Positions 49,636 through 61,208 of a stretch of 64,000 bases of DNA are shown here, piece by piece. Both the position numbers and the translations under genes were made by a program. The first letter of the stretch is position 1. Each line of letters starts with the position of its first letter. Origin of the DNA: Cristatella mucedo (Eukaryota > Bryozoa > Phylactolaemata > Cristatellidae); NCBI GenBank assembly GCA_009760855.2, contig WPIO01000163.1:346001-410000 (forward strand), read 5' to 3'. The notes under the pieces were generated by a model. The model did not search any database. It was not told the DNA's origin and saw only the letters and a list, made by a program, of their open reading frames with translations.

Positions 49636-50997
49636 ATAGGACATACGTGTTGCTACTAAATATACCGCAGCTCAAACGTGGTCATTAAAGACGCGCTGTG
49701 GGACGCCAAGCCTTAAAGTGAAATTCTGGCGATGCAGGATTTCTGTCACAAGAATTCATAGATATAATATAAACCAGCAGCGCTGATTGAGATGACAGTC
49801 GAGAGCATGCAGCACACGAGCACGAGAATGAGAGCTAGCGAGGAGCTCGCGAGAGAGCCACCCAAGTACGAGTGCAGGGAGTCACACAACCGCGACAATC
49901 TATTCGACTAGGTTAAAAGGAACGCCCCACTTTCTCAGCACTGACGAAGAAGCCAACTAAGACCAGCCATGTCATTCTGATGGGACGACCACTTCACTTT
50001 TTCCCCCCCGACCTCGTCCACTGTTTCCACGCTCCCAAAGCTTAATGCTCACTGCCAGCTAGCAACCGTACTTTCCCCGACTGACGAAATTTAAACGGAA
50101 ATCAAAAGCTCACCTGCTCCTCACAGCACAAGCGCTGTCGAGCGAGGATGCCCCTGGAGTGCTTAAGAGTGCTACTACTACTTATATTGAGCGTTATTGG
50201 TAACCAATTGGCATGCTTCCCCTTCCTAGCATCGTATGCAAAACGCCTAGAACACAAAGAAGAATATTGAGTTCTCCAATATAGCGTAAAGACATTTCAT
50301 TATTTATTATAATTGCACAAAGTCATCTCTAGTCGAAGAAAGTGTCAAGAATTAACAATGGCACTTTAACGCTCACGCGCACAGATTTGCGAGCACAGCA
50401 AAAACTTCGCTCTCGGCTTCCGGCGGTAAAATGAGGTGATTTCCAATGCTTTCGCCGGCCGGCGAATGCAGCTGAACGGAAAATGCGAGCTTCAAGCCAA
50501 AAGACGAGAGCGCGCCCTCGTGTTCACCGCTCGCTCGCGCTTGCGCGCGTGCGCGAGCGAAGCCTAGCGGCCACAGGCCGCACTCGCATTCGGTTAGAAA
50601 CTTTGCGGTTCGCGGAGAAAGAGGGTTTTGACGCAATTTTGCGAGGCTTTCTAATCTTGAGACGCATCCGCTTTCGGATGTGCGCAAAATTTCACACTCC
50701 CTGACACCGGTGAGAAATATTTAAACGAAAAGCGTTGCGGAGTCGCGCGCGCGCGACTCCGCCGGATCTCCGGAGCGAAGCTGAGGTCAGATCACCGCCA
50801 CCGCCGCTCCCCGAAGGATCCAAGCGACGCCGACTTGCAAGCGAACTTTGGAAGCGCACCTCGAATTGCGTAGCATTTCGCAAGCCCGGTCGCACGCCGC
50901 CGCCGTGGCGGCTATGATTCGCGGGCGGGGCGGGGCGGGGCGGGGCGCGGCAGCTGCCGCCGCCGTCCATCTACTCGTTCTCCGCGCGCCGAGCCAA

Positions 50998-51386
50998 CTA
51001 GTAATGCAGCACGTCCGTTCGCTCGAAGGTGGACGGCAGGTACGCGCTGTTGACGAACTCCTTGTCGGCCGATGTGCGCACGAGAGTCGTGACGGACGTG
51101 GCACTGTGCAGCTCGCCGCCTCGCTGCATCGTCGAGTAGCCGTCACCTCCGCCGCCTCGCTGGAGCGTGGTGGTGGCGTAGCCGCGCTGGAGCGTGGTGG
51201 TGGCGTAGCCGCGCTGGAGCGTGGTGGCGGTGTAGCCGCGCTGGAGCGTGGCAGCGCCGTCCTGTCGCGCCTTGTCGCTCCGGTCCATCGTCTTGCGATT
51301 GATGGTGAACACTTCTTCGGGCTTCACTCCGCAGTACTCGCCGAGTGCTTCGGCGTCTGCAGCGTCGCGATGGCAGCGCTCAGACA
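50998..51386 (-). CDS. Gene C last exon: cytoplasmic tail with TLQRG repeats
   Basis: Seen: 389 bases from acceptor GGCGGCAG|TG to a TAG stop, about 128 residues plus stop, strongly GC-rich. The tail starts SERCHRDA, passes GEYCGVKPEEVFTINRKTM, then has a run of near-identical units of the form (A/T)TLQRGY coded by a 27-base tandem repeat, a glycine patch, YSTMQRGG, and ends near EFVNSAYLPSTFERTDVLHY. There is no signal or membrane segment, consistent with an intracellular region. Tyrosines (EYCG, SAYL, LHY) and the basic TLxR motifs are candidate phosphorylation or adaptor sites; this is inference only. The acceptor needs one incoming base, so it does not join directly to the membrane exon at 55850. 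A minus-strand AATAAA in A+T-rich DNA near 50.3 kb could serve polyadenylation, unproven. Confidence 0.7.
51150..51255. repeat. 27-base coding tandem repeat
   Basis: CTGGAGCGTGGTGGTGGCGT-type units of 27 bases repeat about four times. On the minus strand they encode the TLQRGYATT motifs of the gene C tail. Confidence 0.85.
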
Positions 51387-52249
51387 CTGCCGCCGCCGCC
51401 GCCGCGAAGAGTCGGAATTGAGAACGGGTTACGCCAATCAGCCGCCTGACATTCGCCAGGCAGACGCCAGCGGTGACGTTGAGGTCTCGCTGCGAAATAC
51501 CTCTCAGAGACGGCTGAAGGCGCGCCCTCAATGTCGGAGTCTAGACTCCGACATCGATTGCGATCAATTGCGGTTTCCGGGTACAGCGTTTGCAGCTAGC
51601 TAAGAAGGCTCTAGAGAAACATCGCAAGAGGGTTTCAAGTTCGATTTCGTCTCTTTCCGCGTGTTGCGAAGAAGTCGTTGCGGCTGCGGGGCGGCAACAG
51701 AGAGAGCCACCGTTGCCGCGTCTTTCCACGCAAGCAACTTAACCTGCGTCTTAGCCCAGAGGTACTGCTACCCAGTTTACACGACGCAGAATCACTGGCT
51801 GGGGTCATGCGGTGCGCGATCCCACGTGGCGAAATCCTTGATTGCACAGTGCAAGCGTGTCATGGAGGCCCATGCTCTTTGACTGCTATAAAAATGAAGC
51901 TGTTGAATCGGATAATCTTTAACTTTTAACTTTAAAGCCGACCGCCGATTTGTAACTATTCCAGCTTGCGTAGTCGACTCTTTCCCACTTCTATTTACTA
52001 GCACTGAGCGTTGCGTCAATATTCAATAAAAGCAGTTGCTATTTATTAATTTACCGTGGCGTTACAATAAAGCGCTCCGAATGAATTTGACACACTGCTT
52101 TCTTAAAAAACTTTCATTTAAGCAGAATAATAGGGAGCGCATGGTAATACGCTTGAACTACTATTTTTGAGGAAGTTTCTGAAACAACTCTCCCGACTCT
52201 AGTTTACTTTGGGCGGTACGCTAGCTTATCCGTAACCCATAAAGTGCTG

Positions 52250-53230
52250 CTTGATACATTAAATGCTTGCCTTGCAGACATTCAATCCTAGATGTCGAAA
52301 ATTTCTGGAAACTTAATGACGATAAAACCGATCTGCTGCTCATAAGACACCCTAAGCGTCTGGCTGGATTAAAAGGCTTTTCTCTTCTAGTAGGTGATAC
52401 TGCTCTTGTGCGATTATCACCATGTGCTCGAAATTTAGGTGTCGTTTTCGACAGCTTCTTAAATTTTAAAAACTTCATTCAGAAGACTGCTTCTACCGCT
52501 AGCCATAACGTCCGATCCCTATTTAAGATTAGGGACTGTCTTCCATAGTGGCTTGCAATAAAATGTATCTAGCCCGTTAGTTCTGTCTCGCTTTGATTAT
52601 TGCAATTCTCTTTTGGCTGGGCTACCCAAAAAACTAGGCCATTGCAGCTGGCAATGAATATGGCTGCGAGGCTATTTTTCAAGTCCCAGAAGTTTGACCA
52701 CTTGTCTCCTTTGCTAAAAGAGCTAGGATGGCTTCCGGTTGATCTACGGATACAGAGCAAAGTTCTTACGCTGACCCACAAGGCTCGCCACGGCTTGGCT
52801 CCTTCGTACCTAGCTGAACTGCTGCACCAGTCTCAGCCTCCTCGTACCCTCAAGTCCTGTATGGACAATAAATTAGCTGTTCCAGTTTTCCGCTTAAAGA
52901 CCCTTGGCGACAGAAGCTTTAGCTCTGCAGATCCTAGACTGTGGAGCTCGCTTCCACAATTCTTACACAACAACAACTACTCTCCTGCTGCCGGCTATGG
53001 CTCATCCTTTTCAGCGGCTCTGAGCTGCTACTTTCATGCTACTCACTACCTGAACTGCTCTCCTGACTCTGCTATGCTTCCCACTTTCTCTTTGTTGCGT
53101 GAGACGAAGTCCGTTGGCTACTGAATGCGTACCAAACGCCGCTTAGGCTGTAAGTGCGCTATACAAAACTCTCCTGCGTAACACCCACATAGTCGTCATG
53201 GCTTTATGGAGTTACTGACGGAGATACATT
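52250..53230 (+). mobile_element. LINE family 2, 5'-truncated copy in gene C tail intron
   Basis: The C-terminal reverse-transcriptase region (LNDDKTDLLLIRHPKRLAGL, LGWLPVDLRIQSKVLTLTHK, ARHGLAPSYLAELLHQSQ, DRSFSSADPRLWSSLPQFL) is followed by the family 3' end (GCTACTGAATGCGTACC..., AAAACTCTCCTGCGTAACA) and a GAGATACATTACATTA end. Confidence 0.85.
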
Positions 53231-53529
53231 ACATTACTCGCTACTCCACGTGGCTGAAGCCATTACCCGGTCTGTTATCTCTGAAGGTCGACAATGACAG
53301 CTATCTAGTTTGAAATGCTTGCGTGCGGAAGCCTGTTCACGCTATGCTATTCGAAGGTATTGGGAATCCTAAAAATGTAGTTTGTTATATATCGCCATCT
53401 ATAACTCCTCCGAGCTGCAAAGACTGAGTGGGCTTTGCGCAGAAGAGTTTTATAAGGTGGACAAACACCTTAAGCTTTCGTTACACATGCTGCAGCCAAA
53501 AGACCTGATCTCAAGCAAAAAAGGAAAGT

Positions 53530-53900
53530 AAGACATAGAGCTGAGTCAAGAGGGCACTAAAGGTAGTGAGTAGAATGGAAGTAGCAGCTCAGGACGGCGG
53601 GAAAGGACGTGCCACAGTCGGCTGCCGGAGAGTAGATGGAGTTCTTTAAGAACTGTGTAAGTGAGTCCCGAAGTCTAGGACCTGCGGAGCAAAGCTTCTG
53701 TCGCCGACGATCTTGAGGCGAAAGAACGGCAGCTGAGGCCAATTTATTGTCCATTTAGGACCTGCGGGGCTCGAGGAGGCTGAACAGAGGTGCAGCGGTT
53801 GCACCATCACTGCTTTCAGTGGGATGGAGGCTGCCATTTTCTACTACTTTGGCTGCTGCATTATGCCAGAATTTCATTGCCGACCTGAACAGAACGGATG
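53530..53900 (-). mobile_element. LINE family 2, 3' coding fragment
   Basis: Minus frames hold MDNKLASAAVLSPQDRRRQK and the CSAGPRLRDSLTQFLKNSIY and SPAADCGTSFPAVLSCYFHS segments of family 2. Both ends are truncated. Confidence 0.7.
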
Positions 53901-54682
53901 CCAACGGCAGCTTATTTGACCTCAAAAAATTAAGTGTCTGAGCAAAGAGCGGATTTCTGGGAATGCAGACGCTCACACCGATCGTACAATTGGACAATCG
54001 CAATTTCGCATGCCCGTGTATATTCCTGTGTCTGCCGCTCTTCCAGCGGATGAGTGAATGCACGTATAGTTTGACCCACGAAGCGGCAGAAGCTTCTTCG
54101 TTGCAGAGGCGTCTTCGTTGCGACGAGCCTGACGAGCCGAAGTTCGACGACCTGTCCCGGCATGCCTGCTTCACACATCAACGGGCGAATATTCTGCTCC
54201 AGGTACAGTAGAAAGATGGGAAGCTGAAATTGCATTTGGCTGTTGGAATAACGGTCACTGTTCGGCACACATGGACATGCATGCTATGTAGACATCCATG
54301 CGCTGCTCACTAGCTCGCCCTCACTGAGGACACCCCCTTTTTTCTGCACACAACCAACTGTCGTGGGTCTATTGATTCATCCTACGAACGTGCGCAGCTT
54401 CTCGTTTTAGCAAGCTTCCCGTGCACGGATAACAACGATTGCGGCGAGGACGATGTGGCCTTTGAAATGGCCCACTCCAGACTCTTGACTAACAGTGCGG
54501 CGCTAGTCCTACTCTCATGCTCTATCTCAGAGCTGTCGATTCTATCTGTGTTCGCTTTGTCTGCTTTGTTACAGCTTTGCCTCAGTGCTAATCCTCCCAG
54601 TTAATTTGTGCCAGCATATAGTGGGTCCCCGTGATTTGTCCTTTATCTGCTTATGCGTGCTGACACGGTTGCATGCTGCCAC

Positions 54683-55076
54683 TATAACAATAATAATAAT
54701 AATGCACTTGATAAAGCGCCCTCAGAGAACTTAATCTCTTTCTAGGCGCTTTACATTTGCTGCAAAGGGAAATGCAATTGAATGGTAGGTAAAATCATGC
54801 TTGAAAAACAAACAAAATGAATAACATGGTTAGGGGTGACATGAACAGGGTCAGCATGCAAATGTGGTTAGTGGCAGCATGCACAGTGTCAGTACGCATA
54901 AGCACATGAAGGACGAATCACAGGGACCCACTAAATGCTGTCCTAAATAGTCGTGTTTTTAAGTTCCTTTTAAATGTGGTCAGGTCAGGGGATGTTCTGA
55001 CGCAGGTCGGGAGGGAGTTCCAGGCTTTGGGAGCATACGAACTAAATGCACGGTCTCCAAAGGATTTAAGGTTTAC
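54683..55076 (-). mobile_element. LINE family 1, 3' end, left half of an inverted pair
   Basis: (AAT)n, then AAAGCGCCCTCAGAGAAC, the 3' UTR and the end of the coding region (LKSFGDRAFSSYAPKAWNSL on the minus strand). It abuts a second copy in the opposite direction at about 55077. It lies in the gene C tail intron. Confidence 0.8.
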
Positions 55077-55258
55077 TAACCACACTTGCATGCATGCTGA
55101 CCCTGTGCATGTCACCCCAACCACGTTATTCACGATCTTTATCAAGCATGATATTTCAACTCACAATTCAATAGTGTTTTCTTTGCAACGAATGTAAAGC
55201 GCCTAGAAAGAGATTGAGTTCCATGGGGGCGATTTATCAAGTGTATTATTATTATTAT
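55077..55258 (+). mobile_element. LINE family 1, 3' end, right half of an inverted pair
   Basis: The same 3' UTR in plus orientation, ending AAAGCGCCTAGAAAGAGATT...TTATCAAGTG and (ATT)n. The (ATT)n ends of the two halves face outward. Confidence 0.75.
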
Positions 55259-55849
55259 TAGACGGCGAGATGAAACAAATGTTTGTGCAACCCTTGCCTA
55301 AATCTTGTTCGCTGTGCTATGCACAAGGCGAAAGCCTTTTGCAGTCGATGCGCCGTAGGACATCGGTACTTCTTGTGACTTCCGACAGGGGCCGCCACAT
55401 TCCCACCCGTGATGGTGCAACCGAAACAGTAACTCCCTCCCCTCAAATCAGATACTGTGCGTCGGAAGCAGGGACGGAGGCACCGCCGGCCATTCATGAA
55501 ACTTACGTTCCGTCTCATGCATCCACGCCTCCCTGGCAGCAAATTCTTTAATTTCATCAATGGCGTCGAGCTTTTGTTCAGGCTTTCCCAATCGTAGAAA
55601 CATGGACAGCTTCTTTTTCTCTCTCCTAGAACGAGAGACCGCGAGAAATAAATCAACATTAAGCTTAATTGGAGTGATGGTGAAGCGATAGCTTCAACCA
55701 CGACTGGTCAATCGGTCCCAGAACAAAATTGCTTCTACAATCACCCATAAATACGAATTGATTGACTCAGTGGCAAGCATCTACAGCATACATGAGGTTT
55801 GGACATTTTTTCCTACTCATGAACAAGCGACGCAGGATGTTAAACTCAC

Positions 55850-55934
55850 CTCCATTTGTCGCAGCAGTACAGAAGCAGAAGCAATAGGAAGAGTCCAATT
55901 ATTGCAGAACAAATTGTTACTGCTAGGACGATTC
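55850..55934 (-). CDS. Gene C exon 3: transmembrane segment
   Basis: Seen: an 85-base exon between acceptor TTCTTTTTAG|GA and donor TGGAG|GTGAGT on the minus strand. It takes one incoming base, completing a glycine codon with the G left by exon 2, and leaves two bases (AG). Its 27 full codons read IVLAVTICSAII, then GLF, six leucines, and YCCDKW: a single membrane helix ending in two cysteines (possible palmitoylation sites) and charged residues, as at a cytoplasmic face. With the signal peptide upstream this gives type I topology. The outgoing phase (two bases) does not fit the tail exon at 50998-51386, which needs one incoming base. A short juxtamembrane exon must therefore lie in between; it was not found. 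Confidence in the exon is high; its assignment to gene C rests on order and phase. Confidence 0.8.
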
Positions 55935-57891
55935 CTAAAAAGAATTAAAATTATAAATTTGGCTTTAGTGTCATATGACGGCGTTTCTAGACGATGCCTG
56001 CGCTCGTCAAAGTCTCTAGCGAAATAGCTGAAGTGGCCGCTGCAACAGCTTTCACTCAAAAAGTTCCTGCGATGAGTTATTTTCTACTTTGCTGGGTAGA
56101 GATACTTGGCATTAAGGGCTCAAATAACAGATACTGTAGCCACAGCTTGGCACAAACAATCGACAAATTAAAGTACTCAACTAAAGAGACCTGTTTGGCA
56201 AGGCATGCATGCCTACCAAATATATATCTCGCAAACTACATCAGGTGTACTAGTTTGCTGCTGATTAACCAACATACCAATGTAAAAAGTCGATTTAGAA
56301 TTAGATAGGAATCTGCCGGAGCACATAAATGAAGCCATTAATTCCATTACACAATTTAAAGCCCTCTATTGAAAGCCGATTGAAGAGTAGGCTGCCTAAT
56401 TAATTCGATAGAGCATTGGACCAGTAAATAGTAGATTTTAGGATGGCTCACCACTCGAGATGACAATTTCCTTCGGTGCACAGCTCCACATGTGAAAGAC
56501 CTCCGGTCAATTGATGTTTTTGAATCCCTGCGTCTGTCATCAACAGCGGCAAGTGGTCGTATTACAAACCTAAAATTCTAGTTCATTAGCCACGAGATAG
56601 ATTTTTCGCTCTTTATTTCAAGTTGCTCCCAGAGAATAGAATTTTTGTTCTTTATTTTAAGTTGATCCCAGGGACGCTATGACCGTCCTGAGTTTTCAGC
56701 TAAAATGTTGCACAGATCAATTGCTAGGTTCTCGATTCTCGGGACTCAGGTGGCGGGTTTCAGTATTGTAGCAGGTAATCCTATATTCCTAGCTGCGAGT
56801 GTGGTGATTGCCGCTGGAGGCTCTTTTTCAGCTGTAAAAATGAGGCTCTAGGATCACCTAACGTTTATTTATTGCATACTACCACTTTGAATAGTTAGTA
56901 TAGCAAAAATTATGTGCTCGCTATGCACTATGACTATTGAAATCAGCTACATGAATTGTGCAGGTTTTCTTGATGGAAGCTGTAAAAATCCCGGAACCAG
57001 GAGCTATCGGAGAGATCTAGCAAACAAGTTTCAACCTAATCTTGGTTGCAAGAAGCGATGAACCACATTAGTAATAGTCAGTGAACCACCATGACGGTAA
57101 CAATATTTTGCGTCATCTCAATCGTGAAAATAAATTAGTTAATCTTAGTTAATTTAGCAGCCTCACTTATATAGCGGAAGACGAGCATTAAAGACTGTTC
57201 CCGCTGCTTGCATTGGGCAATATAGGATAGATAGCCCGCCGCAGAAATCAAAAGCAAGCGCAACCTGGGTCGTGAAAAGCGAGTGCCTCACCTCCAGGGC
57301 TAAGACCCATGGGCATTCCTCCAGTTCGCAACTGTGCCGTGACCCCTTATTGTTTCAGCTGCACATTTCTGCCTTCTTGCTTTAATTTACTTAATTTGAA
57401 CGCCAGTGGCGCTATAGGTGGTCGCGAAAAAGCTCTCTGTGCTGCAGTAGCAGCAGCAGCAGCAGTAAGATGACCTTTAGCAGCAGTAAGATGACCCGTA
57501 TCCATCTTTTTCTTAACACGAAAAGCAGTTGCGAGGCGAGCAAACAAAAGAAAGCGTCAGCTGACTTACTGTCTGTAGAACTCAGTGCGCCCGTTGCTAT
57601 GGGCACCATCATTGGGGCTGTCTCTAAAGCCTCCGTGGACGGTCCGTCCGTTGTCGGAATCGTCGTTTCAGGTAAAGGTGCAATAGTGGAAAAATTAAAC
57701 GCTAAAACGCGCTCAAGCAAGCAGAGAAATCAATCAGAAATCAGAAATCACTGGCACGAGCTTTCTTGCCATTTATTCGTGCATTTATTCGTGCAGGCAC
57801 CAACAATCTGGTCCAAGAGGAAGCGGGGGGGGGGAGGGGAGGCGTTAAAGCGACAAAGCATAAATCTCAGGAAAGCCAGAAATAGGCGTAC

Positions 57892-58278
57892 CTGGCAGGC
57901 ACTCGCCATCAAAGTAGGCAGCCACAAAATAGGCTACAGCTGTTGAAGAGCACACTTGATTAATTCCGTGGAGTCGGTCCGGAGCAGGCATCGTACCATT
58001 ACAGAAGCCTTTCCCTTCACAGGCGATGAACATCCACTTGTAGAAGTAGTCATACTCGGGTAGATCCTTAAAGCCTTGATCGTTGGAATCCTTGAATGTT
58101 CGCGTGCAATTGTACAGAGCACGTGGGCAGGTATTGTTGTTGATCGCCAACGTGGGAGCAGGATTAATTATACTGGATAGTATAGTGATGCTCAATATAT
58201 TGATCGTTAGGTTTTCGGGGCACTCGTAGGCGAATTTCGAGTTTGCACAAGTTTTTGTTTGAATTCTGTACATACCAT
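57892..58278 (-). CDS. Gene C exon 2: divergent SUEL/rhamnose-binding lectin-like domain
   Basis: Seen: acceptor TTCGCTTCAG|AT and donor CCAG|GTACGC bound a 387-base open exon, phase 1 at both ends, encoding about 129 residues. Landmarks in order: TKTCANSKF; YECPENLTINI; a central segment with two cysteines; FIACEGKGFCNGT; NQVCSSTAVAYF; and AAYFDGEC at the end. Known: Gal_Lectin (SUEL/rhamnose-binding) domains run C-x-L-x-C-P-x-x-x-x-I, then C-x-G-(K/R)-x-x-C, then C-x-x-T followed by a beta strand ending Y-x-C. The exon keeps that order, with a shifted final motif and a loop longer than the usual 85-90 residue domain. Several N-x-S/T sequons (NLT, NNT, NCT, NGT) fit secretion. Inferred: an extracellular carbohydrate- or protein-binding module. 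Whether it binds sugar is unknown. Other cysteine-rich ectodomains cannot be fully excluded. Confidence 0.75.
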
Positions 58279-58559
58279 CTGAAGCGAAAGGCGAGGAATC
58301 ATTGAGAAAAATATTCCCGACAAATGGCAGGTGACAAGCATCAAGCATCAAGCATCAAGCAGCTTCGACGGACGGAAGCTCCTAACAACCGCAAGAGAAC
58401 CCCGCCGCCGGCTACAGCGATAAAGCTAAAGGCTAAAGGCTCCGGGATTGCGAGTGTAGAGAGAGGGTGCGATGCAGGGCCGAAGAGATTTCGCTCGCGC
58501 ATTCGACTTTACGCTTAATTGAAAGGTGAGTACTCAATCGATTCATATTACCTAGGTTC

Positions 58560-59475
58560 AGCAAATCAAAACCGAACTGCTTCTCATAGGACACCCTAAG
58601 CGTGTGACTGGATTAAAAGGCTTTGCTGTTCTAATAGGTGATGCTATTGAGCGACCTTCACCACGTGCTCGTAATCTAGGTGTCGTGTTCGACAGATGCC
58701 TCAATTTCAAAAGCTTCATTCAGAAGACTGCCTCTACAGCTAGCCATCACATCCGATCCCTATCCAAGATTAGAAGCTGTCTCCCACAGTGGCTTGTAAA
58801 AAATTTAACTAGCTCTTTAGTTCTGTCTCGACTTGATTATTGTAATTCCCTTTTGGCTGGGTTACCAAAGAAAGCTATTATGCCACTACAGTGGACTATG
58901 AATATGGCTGCAAGGCTGGTCTTCAAGTCCCAGCGGTTTGAGCACGTGTCACCTTTGCTGAAAGAGCTAGGATGGTTGCCGGTTGAGCAAATGATACAGA
59001 GCCAAGTTCTTACACTGACCCACAAGGCCCGCCACGGCTTGGCTCCTTCATACCTAGCTGAACTGCTGCATCAGTTTCAGCCTGTTCGCACCCTCAGGTC
59101 CTGTGTGGACAATAAATTAGCTGTTCCATTCCTCCGCTTAAAGACAGTTGGCGACAGAAGCTTTAGCTCTGCAGGTCCTAGACTGTGGAACTCGCTTCCA
59201 CAATTCTTACGCAACGACATCTACTCTCCAACTGCCGACTATGGCTCATCCTTTTCAGCGGCCTTAAGCTGCTACTTTCATGCTACTCACTATCTCAACT
59301 GCTCTCCCAACTCTGCTATGCTTCCCACTTTCTCTTTGTTGTGTGAGACGAAGTCCGTTGGCTACTGAATGCGTACCGAAAGCCGCTTAGGCTGTGAGTG
59401 CGCTATACAAAACTCTCCTGCGTAACACCCACATGGTCTTTATGACTTTGTGGAGTTACTGACGGAGATACAAGC
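58560..59475 (+). mobile_element. LINE family 2, 5'-truncated copy in gene C first intron
   Basis: An intact 254-codon frame at 58604-59368 covers the C-terminal region (RARNLGVVFDRCLNFKSFI, LVLSRLDYCNSLLAGLPKKA, LGWLPVEQMIQSQVLTLTHK, GPRLWNSLPQFLRNDIYS) and ends ...LCETKSVGY. The family 3' end follows. The catalytic part is missing, so the open frame does not imply activity. Confidence 0.85.
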
Positions 59476-60559
59476 ACAACCTTGACGTAGATGAATCAAT
59501 ACAGCTCGCGCAGCATCAGGAACATCCGTATGTGGGGAATCAATATTTTAAAATTCAATTAAATTAGAGCGTTTTAAAACTAAATTTCGTCCAAGGCTCT
59601 ACTTCACGAGACATGCTGCAAGGTGGCATGCTTACATGTTTGAAGGGAAGCCTTGAATTTTTATCAGGGATTCAGCCAGTGTCCAATAATCAAAGGAATA
59701 GGACAGCAAAGAGAAAGAAAAAACGATTATCTTCTCATTGTTATCTGTTATCACGTCAAATGGCTGAAATATTTGCACGGAAATATCTAAACAGGTGAAG
59801 AGAAATTGCGAGAGTTTGGCTCAACAAATGAGCGGTCAATTAATGAGCTAAAGTAAGAGACGCCCTTCAATGAGTCCAGATCGATAAGTTGATATTAATC
59901 GAAGTTGAAGGCTGAAGCCTGATATCGAAGAACGACACTTTTTGTGCACTTTTTTGATCGGAATTACAAGGCAGGAGAATCTAGGCAAAAATAAGAATAC
60001 TCACAAAATTCAAGTTCTATCAGGTTGTCGTCTCTTATAACTAACCAATGGCATTTATTATTTTGCTGTACATTGCAAACTGCTCACAAAGATATTTTAT
60101 TCGCTTCAAGGGCTACGAGCCTGTCTTGGCGTTATGATTATTTTAATTATCATCGTAGCATTTGCGATGCTCAGGTCAGAATGAACTAATCGTTACTAAA
60201 TATGAACAAATTAAATTTAATTAACACAGCGAAGCATCATCAAAACAAGAGTGGACGTATAACAGCTTCGAAAAATTGAGGTCACTTGTAATACTGAGTA
60301 GTACCGTGTTTCGCCAACTGGAGCATTCTCACATACGAGTCTGCTAATGCAAGCACACCCAGATTATAGCAGTTCAAGCGTAAGATTTTTCGTCCTTGGA
60401 TCATATCAAAATGTAATAGCAGGCTCCACAGCTGATAGCATTACCATATACAGTGTTCACTATACATTTAGAGTACTTCACAAATAATCCCTGCCCTCTG
60501 AAAATTTATTCTAAAAGGCGCTCTCGACACGATCCTGAACCATCTCTGCGATGCCTTGC

Positions 60560-60960
60560 CAGATCACCTGCCACAATGAACGAAGCTGGACAGATGGACT
60601 TCGGTGAGAACAGCTCACTGCGCCCGGATCTCATATTCGACTATGGACAACCGCAATCATCATCGAAGTGGTGGTCCCGTTCGACAATGACGAGGATGTC
60701 TCGGCATAAGCCGCTGATCGAAAGATCACGAAGTGCGAAGGTATCTCGCGGGACTTCCGGTCCCAGGGCCAGGTGTCATCGTCTGTCCTACCATTTGTCG
60801 TAGGAGCACTCGGGTCTCGGTACCCGGGTAATGAGCGGCGCCTTGATACCTTCGGCATCAACACTGCGTACCGGAAGCTCTTCCCGAAACTATTTGTCAG
60901 CAATACGGTGTGGGGCAGCGCCAAGGTGTGAGCGAAGTTCTACGCGGAAGGAAGCAACAG
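60560..60960 (+). mobile_element. R2/NeSL-type LINE remnant: restriction-like endonuclease region
   Basis: Across two plus frames: SLRPDLIFDYG, then AIIIEVVVPFDNDEDVSA, SSVLPFVVGALGSRYPGNER and FGINTAYRKLFPKLFVSNTV. This is the C-terminal signature of non-LTR elements that carry a restriction-enzyme-like (PD-D/E-x-K type) endonuclease after the reverse transcriptase. It is frameshifted and lacks the reverse transcriptase, so it is dead. The (CA)n tract at 61.1 kb lies downstream. Confidence 0.6.
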
Positions 60961-61127
60961 TGCTATCGTTCAGCACGGTAATGCTCAGCTCGAGAGGGAG
61001 GACGGCGCACTGCCTTCGCTTGTTTAACATCGTTATTCTAGAATACAATATATTTTTCATCACCCAACCGACAATTCTTACTAATCCGCAATTCACACCC
61101 CCACACTCACGCGCACACACACACCAT

Positions 61128-61135
61128 ACACACAT

Positions 61136-61208
<73 letters not shown>
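61128..61208. repeat. (CA)n tract
   Basis: About 70 bases of CA, ending in TATATATA. It follows the R2-type remnant. Confidence 0.95.

Noticed and set aside
58604-59368. Intact 254-codon frame as a host gene
   Set aside because: It is the C-terminal part of LINE family 2, repeated at 52.3 and 62.5 kb.
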